Origin: an uncultured Collinsella sp. | GTDB taxonomy: Bacteria; Actinomycetota; Coriobacteriia; Coriobacteriales; Coriobacteriaceae | Reading direction: 5' to 3' | Assembly: GCA_902478985.1 (NCBI GenBank) | Contig: CABSNH010000087.1 | Span: 1-6,701, forward strand | DNA: 6,701 nucleotides | Part shown: positions 1 through 4,939 of the stretch, piece after piece | Position numbering within the stretch: position 1 is the first letter of the stretch | Layout: each line of letters starts with the position of its first letter | Translations under genes and position numbers: made by a program | The notes under the pieces: model-generated | Told to the model about the DNA's origin: nothing | The model's database searches: none | The model's input: only the letters and a program-made list of their open reading frames with translations

Positions 1-515
1 ATCTAGTACTGGGCAAGCGCGAGTGCTGGAAGTGTCACAAAGAGACCTCGGTCGCAGCCTTCGGCATTCCCTATCGAACCGATAACGACGAGAGCATCGC
101 CATCGCGCACGCGCCCAACGAAGCCGGGTACATTGCCATCGACACGGCCAACGCCAACGCACTCGCCATCGTGCCCGCTCTTGGCTGCGTACCGGGCGAG
201 ATCCGCGACTACCTTCATAAGCGCTGCGGCTACAAGCCCGTAGGCGCGCGAGCCTCCAAAGCCCCGTCGCTCGGCAACACGTGCACCAGTTGCGACGCGC
301 TGCAAGGCAGCCGCTATCTGTTCGAGGAGCCCTCGTCCCCGTTTGCCCTCACTGCCATCAACAAGCTGCCGGCACTGGAGTTTATACGCGTCGAAGTTGC
401 CGGCGTCTTTGGCGTCCCGGTCACGCGTACCGACTTTGACCAGGCGCTCTTTACCTGGGCACGCGACCATCACGCCGAGTTCCACAAGCAACTCGGTGAG
501 GGGATTTATTTGTAG
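1..515 (+). CDS. Hypothetical protein with two Cys-x2-Cys knuckles (3' part only)
   Basis: The reading frame is open from base 3 to a TAG stop at 513-515; its start lies left of the window, so 170 C-terminal residues are visible. Two Cys-x2-Cys pairs stand out: C8-W-K-C11-H-K-E-T near the visible N-terminus, and C94-T-S-C97-D followed by A-L-Q-G. They would suit one split zinc site or two knuckles. The later part reads SRYLFEEPSSPF, and no membrane segment or catalytic motif is visible. The CWKC...CxxCxALQG pattern recalls uncharacterised bacterial proteins with a split zinc ribbon, but I cannot name the family with confidence. The frame is preferred over the open antisense frame (3-521) because of the paired cysteines. 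It converges on the next gene with 37 bases between the stops and no clear terminator. Confidence 0.62.
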   Translation, partial: LVLGKRECWKCHKETSVAAFGIPYRTDNDESIAIAHAPNEAGYIAIDTANANALAIVPALGCVPGEIRDYLHKRCGYKPVGARASKAPSLGNTCTSCDALQGSRYLFEEPSSPFALTAINKLPALEFIRVEVAGVFGVPVTRTDFDQALFTWARDHHAEFHKQLGEGIYL

Positions 516-552
516 AGGCAAAAGACACTCACAGCCAACTCCTCCGCATCAC

Positions 553-837
553 CTATCCCTCGTCGCCGGCGTCGTACACGATATCGAGGCCACAAACAGG
601 GCATTTCTCCGGATACACCGGCATATGAACGCCTGTCCGTTTTCTCACTTCGTCGCTGAGTCTGTCGCGCGCATCGATAAACCGAATGTCGAGACACGGT
701 ATTTGCGAGCCGCAGCAAGGGCAGGTGACGACAAACGACGCGCAATCAACCTCTACGCTCGGAAACATATTGTTGTCTATAAGGGCACACGGCAGTTTTC
801 CGTACTTCCCCATCGCAATATCGCCTCGCCAGCTCAT
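553..837 (-). CDS. Small zinc-ribbon protein, 94 aa
   Basis: This is a 94-residue protein with two Cys-x2-Cys knuckles, C39-P-C-C42-G and C79-P-V-C82-G, about 36 residues apart, which is the usual layout of a zinc ribbon. Between them lies a charged stretch (RFIDARDRLSDEVRKR). The frame is open upstream to a GTG at 909, but the ATG at 837 is preferred because GAGGGGAG sits 5 bases ahead of it. The gene follows the HNH endonuclease gene on the same strand after 122 bases, so it may be the second gene of that transcript. I see no enzymatic motif. It could bind nucleic acid or a protein partner, or be a minor structural protein. Function is unknown; the claim that it is a real gene rests on the paired knuckles and the ribosome binding site. 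Confidence 0.62.
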   Translation of the reverse strand: MSWRGDIAMGKYGKLPCALIDNNMFPSVEVDCASFVVTCPCCGSQIPCLDIRFIDARDRLSDEVRKRTGVHMPVYPEKCPVCGLDIVYDAGDEG

Positions 838-842
838 ATACG

Positions 843-850
843 CTCCCCTC
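843..850 (-). promoter_or_regulatory. Ribosome binding site of the small zinc-ribbon gene
   Basis: On the minus strand GAGGGGAG lies 5 bases before the ATG at 837. It decides for this start over the in-frame GTG at 909, which would add 24 residues. Confidence 0.6.
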
Positions 851-959
851 TCGCTATACAAATCAGGAAGAGCATGCACCGGCGGGCGTGCGCGAGATTG
901 CATCGCCACGCGATCCGATCAAACAACACGATCGTCAAAGAATGCCAAAGCCAAATACG

Positions 960-2042
960 CTAATACGGCAGAAGCCCCGCCTTTTCACGCTTCTTTTCCG
1001 AGCGATCGAACTCAATGCGATGGGCCTCAAGAAACACCATATCGGGTCGCCACTGACGCTCATCCGGCTGCCTTAGCGTCGCACCCGCAAAGGAAGCGTA
1101 GTCGGTCTTATCCAGCAGGTACGATCCGCACAGCCGATATTCGCCGCAAACAGGCTCAAACGAAATCAGGTGAGCATCAAATAGGGAATGAAGATCGCGC
1201 CGAAGCAGAATACCGTTGCTGGCAACCTGCGATTTGGGTCCCGAGTAATTCTCGATATGTGCAGCCTCCAGAGCTTCGCTGACGCCACAGTCCGACACCG
1301 CGCAACGGCCGTCATAGGCGGCAACGAGCTGCTTGCGGAACCATTGTTGCCCCAATCGCTCGCGCCTTAACGCATAGCGGACCTTTTCGTCGTCGGTCGC
1401 ACCCTGTCCGGCAAACTCAATATCGACGGGCATGCGCTTCAGATAACTCATGTCGGGCGCAAAACGAGGGTCCGGCCCGCCTTTATGAACAGGACCGTGC
1501 AGAACAAACCATCCGTTTTCGGGCTCGAACCGCTCAACAAACGCAAGGCCGAGCACCTTATAGCCCACCTCGGTTGCAAATATGACTCCGACTGGAACGC
1601 CGCATTCCATGCAGTTGAGCATTTTACGGTTGTAATTCTGGTCTCGAAAACCAACGGTACCCGGCGCTTGAACCGAGTACTTAATGACCCACGTACCATC
1701 GTCCAAATAGAGCGGAGGCACATCGGTGTAGAAGCTCTTTTTAGAGTTATGGACCGAGAGCGCAAAGATCTTATTGGGATCTTGCTTCACCCGATCCTGG
1801 CCCGGCCAGAAGATCCCTGAATCCCGCGTTACGGGAAAGAAGTCCGAGCCAATTCTCAAACGATACTGATACTGAGGGCTATCTTCCTTGGTGTGGTGCG
1901 GAAGGCTGGTCCAAACGCCGCCGCGCTGCTCCTCACCCAGAAACCACTCCCATGCCTCAACGTATTCAGAAGGCACGAGACTGCAGGCACGGTCATAGCT
2001 TGGTCCATCCATCAACGGAACAGCAAGGTCAATGTCGTTCAT
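960..2042 (-). CDS. HNH endonuclease with uncharacterised N-terminal domain
   Basis: This predicted 360-residue DNA endonuclease has its nuclease domain at the C-terminal end. Residues 234-295 carry the HNH_2-type signature: RCAVSDC (C247, C252), then EALEAAHI (H262), NGILLRRDLHSLFDA (N276, H285, D289). H262, N276 and H285 are the expected catalytic and metal-binding positions. Residues 1-220 are not a named domain to me; the stretch around 146-184 (GVPVGVIFATEVG...YKVLGLAFVERF...GWFVLHGP) looks like beta strands and occupies the place where modified-base readers sit in HNH restriction proteins. By family logic this may be a type IV-like, modification-dependent nuclease, which is inference. 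The ATG at 2042 is chosen because AGGTG (2049-2053) precedes it by 6 bases; an upstream GTG at 2051 overlaps that site. It diverges from the gene at 2258 and is followed by the zinc-ribbon gene. Confidence 0.9.
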   Translation of the reverse strand: MNDIDLAVPLMDGPSYDRACSLVPSEYVEAWEWFLGEEQRGGVWTSLPHHTKEDSPQYQYRLRIGSDFFPVTRDSGIFWPGQDRVKQDPNKIFALSVHNSKKSFYTDVPPLYLDDGTWVIKYSVQAPGTVGFRDQNYNRKMLNCMECGVPVGVIFATEVGYKVLGLAFVERFEPENGWFVLHGPVHKGGPDPRFAPDMSYLKRMPVDIEFAGQGATDDEKVRYALRRERLGQQWFRKQLVAAYDGRCAVSDCGVSEALEAAHIENYSGPKSQVASNGILLRRDLHSLFDAHLISFEPVCGEYRLCGSYLLDKTDYASFAGATLRQPDERQWRPDMVFLEAHRIEFDRSEKKREKAGLLPY

Positions 2043-2048
2043 CGCCAG

Positions 2049-2053
2049 CACCT
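2049..2053 (-). promoter_or_regulatory. Ribosome binding site of the HNH gene
   Basis: Minus-strand AGGTG lies 6 bases before the ATG at 2042. It selects that start and makes the in-frame GTG at 2051, which overlaps it, unlikely. Confidence 0.5.
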
Positions 2054-2194
2054 ACAACCATACGAACGCGAGTCATGCCCCTCAATAATATGACCGAGAG
2101 TCAATTATTACGAGATCTCATTCCGCGATCGGCACATCGTTGATGCTCTCGGTTTGCCGCTGGCGCGCTCGTACCCCGCTACCCCACTCCCCTG

Positions 2195-2200
2195 TATACT
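2195..2200 (+). promoter_or_regulatory. Candidate -10 box for the gene at 2258
   Basis: TATACT matches five of six bases of the sigma-70 -10 consensus and lies about 58 bases upstream of the ATG. No acceptable -35 hexamer is found at 16-18 bases upstream, so the promoter is only tentative. Confidence 0.3.
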
Positions 2201-2247
2201 GATGTAGCACGTGTTTCATCCGGGCTTGTTGGACCGGATTGTTCATT

Positions 2248-2252
2248 GGAGG
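2248..2252 (+). promoter_or_regulatory. Ribosome binding site of the gene at 2258
   Basis: GGAGG lies 5 bases before the ATG at 2258. It decides against the in-frame TTG at 2246, which overlaps it. Confidence 0.65.
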
Positions 2253-2257
2253 GTCTT

Positions 2258-2749
2258 ATGGCTGCTTCGAATCCGCCTAAGGGGAGCGTTTCTTCTTCGT
2301 CCATCAAGCCGGTTACGCGCAAGGCCGTGCGCTGCCAGCGCGAGGTCGCTTGGCTTGTCACGCAGGCGGCGGGCAGGCTTGTGGCGACCACTCAGGACGT
2401 CAATGCGCCTACACCGAGCTTTGTGTTAGCAGCGGCGCTGGATTTTGTGCGCCAATTGGAGCTTGCCGAACAGGATGCCAACGGCCACCTCGACTACCAG
2501 AATGTTATGGCGCCCGACCTGCAAACGTTCTGCCACATGGCCAAGTTGCCCGCCGCGCCCAATGCACTTTCGGACGCAGGCTACATGTTTACGCTTTCGG
2601 GCGCGGACCTTATCCGCGACATCTATGCATACTGCAGCGAACTCGCCGAGCGCCACGTCTTTGACGCGGCTGAAGTCAAACCGGGATATGTCATCAAGCT
2701 GGTTCTTAGGCTGTTCTTGATGGACGGGTTTGGGGCCATGCCGGCGTAA
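2258..2749 (+). CDS. Hypothetical protein, 163 aa
   Basis: This is a 163-residue soluble protein of no family I recognise. Residues 1-20 are polar and Ser-rich (GSVSSSSIKP) and look disordered. The rest reads as mostly helical: 24-43 (VRCQREVAWLVTQAAGRL), 52-72 (TPSFVLAAALDFVRQLELAEQ), 105-132 and 143-156 (YVIKLVLRLFLMDG). There is no signal peptide, membrane segment, metal site or catalytic motif. The ATG at 2258 has GGAGG 5 bases upstream, and the codon use is GC-rich and typical of a real gene here. It stands alone on its strand, diverging from the HNH gene and converging on the AlbA_2 gene (100 bases between stops), so the context gives no clear functional hint. It may be a lineage-restricted housekeeping protein rather than part of the accessory genes around it. 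Confidence 0.72.
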   Translation: MAASNPPKGSVSSSSIKPVTRKAVRCQREVAWLVTQAAGRLVATTQDVNAPTPSFVLAAALDFVRQLELAEQDANGHLDYQNVMAPDLQTFCHMAKLPAAPNALSDAGYMFTLSGADLIRDIYAYCSELAERHVFDAAEVKPGYVIKLVLRLFLMDGFGAMPA

Positions 2750-2777
2750 GCCGAGTCTTTAGCATCACTGTCGACTG

Positions 2778-2844
2778 GGCAACAACCGCTTTGCCTTAGT
2801 GGGCGCCAATCGAGGGTCGATTATTGGGTCGCCTCGTCCACTAA
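2778..2844. terminator. Possible structured, two-way terminator between convergent genes
   Basis: The 100-base gap between the convergent stops holds GGCAA/TTGCC (2778-2782, 2791-2795), and then a nested set: TTAGTG/CACTAA (2796-2801, 2839-2844), GGCG/CGCC (2802-2805, 2830-2833) and AATCGA/TCGATT (2808-2813, 2817-2822). No T tract follows on either strand, so this is not a canonical intrinsic terminator. The location fits termination; the stem strength is modest. Confidence 0.25.
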
Positions 2845-2849
2845 CGCAT

Positions 2850-4316
2850 TTATTCCACGCGCTCTGACAGTCGATACTTGCGGTTGCGGCTCGTCGCCGG
2901 CGCCGTGGGCTCAAGCTCGCCTTGAGCAATGAGCGCGTTGACGCGCGACCTAACCTGGGAAATCGTAAGCCCCGTACGTTCTGCCAGCTCACGCGTCCCC
3001 AGCTCGCCGTAGTGTTTGAGTGCCGTCACAATTAAGCCCCCGCCATGATCGACCGGCTCGATCTTTGAACGGTAAAGTACGACCTTGAACCGATCGAACC
3101 CCGGGCAGAACAGGGGCTCGGCCAGACCATGCGCGCGCATGGCATCGATCATCATCGGGATGCCCGAGCCATTGCCCTCAGCCGGCGAACCTGCGCCATC
3201 CGGCAGCGGGACAATCGACATGAGCTTCACAAGCGTCGCGTTACGGCATCGGGAGCTGCCGTCAAACAAGTTCTCGCGAGTCTTTCCCCCGTATAGGCCG
3301 CCGGGGTTCGTCACTTCGATACGGTCATCAAAGACGTCAACAGCGATCGACTGCCCACAGAACCGATCTCCGTATTCTCGGTGGATTACGGCGTTGGCGA
3401 TTGCCTCGCGCAGGACCTCCTCGGGAATCTCCAGCAAGTCGATACGCGAGACACCCTGAACAGTCGAGATGCGACGCAGGTTTTTGGCGACAGCCGCAAC
3501 GGCGTCCGAGATCATTTCGCCCAACGTTCCCTCGCAGATTGCGCGGTCTATAAACCTCAGCGGCCCCGCCGCACCCTTCTGTGTCCCCGCATGAACGGCC
3601 ACATCGATAAAGAGCTTGGGATAGAACTGCTGAGGGTAAACGCCCGCGGCAAGGAGACCCGCCTTGGTCACGTTTCCCTGAGAGTCGAGGAAATTTAGAC
3701 GCTCCATCTTTGTCTTCTTGTCCGTCGCGCCGCGCATTGCCCGGGGTGTCAGCGAGAAAGCACGCTCTATCGTGCGGTCGACCAGGGCCTCGTCAAGATC
3801 GCCTGCGACCGCGCCGGGCACTGCATCGCGATCACTGGGGCTCGTACGTTCATACGATGACAAGGACAGGACCTCAGTCGACGAGAGCGGGACATCTTTG
3901 TCATCGATGCGTTTGTAGCTGCCGCCTTGAGCGCCCCGCTCTATGACATAGCAAGGCTTGCTCGACGGGTCGAGCTCCTCAATCGTGATGACCAGAACCA
4001 CGGTGCCCTGGAGCCCCACGCGTTCAATGGTGTATTTGGGCGGATTGGCCAGTTTTCCGCGACCGCCGGCATCACCCATGCCCGCTACGAATTGGTTGAG
4101 CACCTTCTCGGTCTCAAAGTTCTCAACCGGGACAAAACCCGCGCGCTCGCTCACGCCGAGAACGATAATTCCGCCGGCGGTATTCGCGAATGCGCTAACC
4201 GTTTCCCATACGTCGCGGGAAAGCGTCGTAGCGCTCTCCTTGACCTCGACGTTAAGATCGTCCGAGCCCATACGCCTTAAAGACTCGAGCAGACCGGTCA
4301 GCTCGTTTTCGTTCAT
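2850..4316 (-). CDS. AlbA_2 / HATPase_c_4 / winged-helix protein (Schlafen-type ATP-binding regulator-like)
   Basis: This 488-residue protein shows three parts. Residues about 10-150 match the Schlafen AlbA_2 domain: NVEVKES (22-28), W37, then SAFANTAGGIIVLGV (41-55). Residues about 290-415 match HATPase_c_4: REAIANAVIHREY (303-315), FDDRIEVTNPGGL (329-341) and GNGSGIPMM (381-389), the usual ATP-lid type motifs. Residues about 426-486 form a winged helix (ALKHYGELGTRELAERTGL, then ISQVRSRVNALIAQGELE). Such proteins are often annotated as transcriptional regulators, but the biochemical role of most is unproven; some lie in defence regions. Length and motif order are normal and no key motif is broken. 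The start ATG at 4316 has AAAGGA 7 bases upstream; the in-frame GTG at 4322 is only one base from that site. The long repeat-rich upstream region suggests unusual regulation, possibly by the protein itself through its winged helix (inference). Confidence 0.93.
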   Translation of the reverse strand: MNENELTGLLESLRRMGSDDLNVEVKESATTLSRDVWETVSAFANTAGGIIVLGVSERAGFVPVENFETEKVLNQFVAGMGDAGGRGKLANPPKYTIERVGLQGTVVLVITIEELDPSSKPCYVIERGAQGGSYKRIDDKDVPLSSTEVLSLSSYERTSPSDRDAVPGAVAGDLDEALVDRTIERAFSLTPRAMRGATDKKTKMERLNFLDSQGNVTKAGLLAAGVYPQQFYPKLFIDVAVHAGTQKGAAGPLRFIDRAICEGTLGEMISDAVAAVAKNLRRISTVQGVSRIDLLEIPEEVLREAIANAVIHREYGDRFCGQSIAVDVFDDRIEVTNPGGLYGGKTRENLFDGSSRCRNATLVKLMSIVPLPDGAGSPAEGNGSGIPMMIDAMRAHGLAEPLFCPGFDRFKVVLYRSKIEPVDHGGGLIVTALKHYGELGTRELAERTGLTISQVRSRVNALIAQGELEPTAPATSRNRKYRLSERVE

Positions 4317-4323
4317 CTGCACG

Positions 4324-4329
4324 TCCTTT
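4324..4329 (-). promoter_or_regulatory. Ribosome binding site of the AlbA_2 gene
   Basis: Minus-strand AAAGGA lies 7 bases before the ATG at 4316 and one base before the in-frame GTG at 4322, so it supports the ATG. Confidence 0.65.
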
Positions 4330-4373
4330 CGCTCGACCTTACGGAGAATGCCGCGGATAGATTTCCCTCGTCT

Positions 4374-4403
4374 CTCAGTTATCTCTCGAAATTATCTCTC
4401 ATC
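4374..4403. repeat. Direct repeat, copy 1 (partner at 4541-4570)
   Basis: This 30-base block matches 4541-4570 at 26 of 30 positions, with CTCAGTTATCTCTC identical in both. The two copies lie on either side of the candidate promoter and operator of the AlbA_2 gene. Confidence 0.8.
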
Positions 4404-4449
4404 TATCTCTCTATCTCTCGGCTTAGAGATAGAGAGATAGATGAGAGAT
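4394..4449. repeat. Perfect 25-bp inverted repeat with 6-base loop
   Basis: Bases 4394-4418 are the exact reverse complement of 4425-4449, with loop CGGCTT (4419-4424); two G-T pairs could extend the stem outward. The left arm is nearly all pyrimidine and is made of TATCTCTC units (4404-4411 and 4412-4419 are tandem; others at 4380-4387 and 4393-4400). If the AlbA_2 gene is transcribed from the candidate promoter at 4472-4499, this hairpin would lie in its mRNA leader, about 80 to 130 bases before the start codon. It has no T tract and points toward the gene, so it is not the terminator of a gene visible in this window. Confidence 0.9.
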
Positions 4450-4471
4450 GGAATGTCTACCATTTGCTTCA

Positions 4472-4499
4472 TTTATACATATTTTTGCTGGTAGAACAA
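4472..4499 (-). promoter_or_regulatory. Candidate promoter of the AlbA_2 gene
   Basis: On the minus strand TTGTTC (4494-4499) and TATAAA (4472-4477) are 16 bases apart in an AT-rich stretch. The -10 matches five of six consensus bases and the -35 only three. A start of transcription near 4465 would give a leader of about 150 bases containing the 25-bp hairpin. Confidence 0.4.
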
Positions 4500-4500
4500 T

Positions 4501-4519
4501 TGGTATTGAGACAATACCA
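4501..4519. promoter_or_regulatory. Operator-like palindrome
   Basis: TGGTATTGAGACAATACCA is two perfect 8-base half-sites with a 3-base centre. It ends one base upstream of the candidate -35 of the AlbA_2 promoter, a typical place for a dimeric regulator. The identity of the regulator is unknown. Confidence 0.5.
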
Positions 4520-4540
4520 TGATTGCCTGTCTCTTTGCTG

Positions 4541-4570
4541 CTCAGTTATCTCTCATATTTTTCTCTCATC
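4541..4570. repeat. Direct repeat, copy 2 (partner at 4374-4403)
   Basis: This is the second copy of the 30-base block (26 of 30 identical). It overlaps a further short repeat: ATCTCTCATATT at 4548-4559 recurs exactly at 4579-4590. Confidence 0.8.
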
Positions 4571-4625
4571 TTCCTGTCATCTCTCATATTAGAGACGAAT
4601 GAGGGACGAGAGATACGCGAGTGAT

Positions 4626-4755
4626 GGACGAGCGAGGATTTTCGGACGGTCGGATATCGAGAGTGGATATTTGGACGGTTTTTGGGGCTTTTGCGGCAAA
4701 TTCCGTCCAAATATCCACTCTCGTTCGATAGGTATCCGGAAATCCTCGCTCGTCC
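4626..4755. repeat. Long imperfect inverted repeat, two 53-base arms
   Basis: The arms are 4626-4678 and 4703-4755, with a 24-base loop. The outer 16 bases (GGACGAGCGAGGATTT) and the inner 21 bases pair perfectly; the 16 bases between them match poorly in register, though CGGATA and TCG occur in both with shifted spacing, which suggests small insertions and deletions. The loop has its own TTTG/CAAA pair. No flanking target-site duplication is visible, and no T tract follows. It could be a mobile non-autonomous element, a dispersed intergenic repeat or a structured RNA. Confidence 0.85.
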
Positions 4756-4803
4756 GTCCGAATATCCACTCTCGTTTGGCGAGTGTCCAATTTTCCACGC
4801 TCG
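4658..4803. repeat. 19-base motif in four copies
   Basis: GTCCAAATATCCACTCTCG occurs at 4705-4723, with one change at 4756-4774 and with three changes at 4785-4803; an exact inverted copy is at 4658-4676, which forms the inner part of the long inverted repeat. Start-to-start spacing on the + strand is 51 and 29 bases, too irregular for CRISPR. The array ends about 135 bases before the peptidase start codon. Confidence 0.8.
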
Positions 4804-4881
4804 TGCGGCGGGCACGCGAGCCCTTCGCCCAATCCGCTGGCATCGTCTCCAGTTCGCCGCAGGGTCGCGGCCCCATATGGG

Positions 4882-4887
4882 TATACT
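4882..4887 (+). promoter_or_regulatory. Candidate -10 box of the M16C peptidase gene
   Basis: TATACT lies 52 bases before the start codon, directly after the 10-base palindrome CCCATATGGG (4872-4881). It is the same hexamer as the candidate at 2195-2200. No -35 hexamer is evident at the right spacing. A short GC stem CGCCCC/GGGGCG (4908-4913, 4918-4923) follows in the leader. Confidence 0.35.
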
Positions 4888-4925
4888 CTCGAGGATTCGA
4901 CTCGATTCGCCCCCGCTGGGGCGTC

Positions 4926-4932
4926 AAAGGAG
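4926..4932 (+). promoter_or_regulatory. Ribosome binding site of the M16C peptidase gene
   Basis: AAAGGAG lies 7 bases before the ATG at 4940. It matters because the frame is open upstream as far as 4625, and this site fixes the start. Confidence 0.8.
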
Positions 4933-4939
4933 ACTGCAT

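Larger units (their letters stand above)
2043..2257. other. Divergent intergenic region with short inverted repeats
   Basis: This 215-base region separates the HNH gene (-) from the unknown gene (+) and should carry both promoters. Visible elements are an 8-bp inverted repeat ACCGAGAG (2093-2100) / CTCTCGGT (2146-2153), an 8-base palindrome GAGATCTC (2112-2119) between its arms, and ATCCGG (2218-2223) / CCGGAT (2234-2239) with a 10-base loop just ahead of the + strand ribosome binding site. Bases 2084-2110 are AT-rich. I could not find a convincing promoter for the HNH gene; TTGACT appears on the minus strand at 2098-2103, but no -10 lies at the proper distance. A regulator may bind here, but nothing fixes which one. 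Confidence 0.4.
4317..4939. other. Repeat-rich divergent intergenic region
   Basis: This 623-base stretch lies between the divergent AlbA_2 gene (-) and M16C peptidase gene (+). The half near the AlbA_2 gene (4365-4600) is AT-rich and full of TATCTCTC / GAGAGATA units; the middle (4600-4805) holds long inverted and direct repeats; the last part (4805-4939) is GC-rich leader for the peptidase gene. Open frames across it on both strands repeat similar peptides only because the DNA is repeated, so I call no gene here. The separate elements are listed individually. Confidence 0.85.

Noticed and set aside
3..521. 172-codon open frame on the minus strand
   Set aside because: Antisense to the gene with paired CxxC knuckles; its own translation shows no recognisable motif.
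516..552. Terminator between the first two convergent genes
   Set aside because: The 37-base gap has no stem and no T tract.
909..938. Promoter or hairpin ahead of the small zinc-ribbon gene (TTGACG; CGATC/GATCG)
   Set aside because: No -10 box lies at the right distance and the stem is only 5 bp with a 9-base loop.
4626..4755. Insertion sequence or MITE with target-site duplication
   Set aside because: No transposase and no matching flanking duplication are seen; a mobile origin stays possible but is not shown.
4710..4799. DnaA boxes (ATATCCACT, TTTTCCACG resemble TTWTNCACA)
   Set aside because: Matches are 7 or 8 of 9, and there is no dnaA, dnaN or other origin context; the similarity is contained in the 19-base repeat.
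4658..4803. CRISPR array
   Set aside because: Copies are only 19 bases, one is inverted, spacing is 51 and 29 bases, and no cas gene is present.
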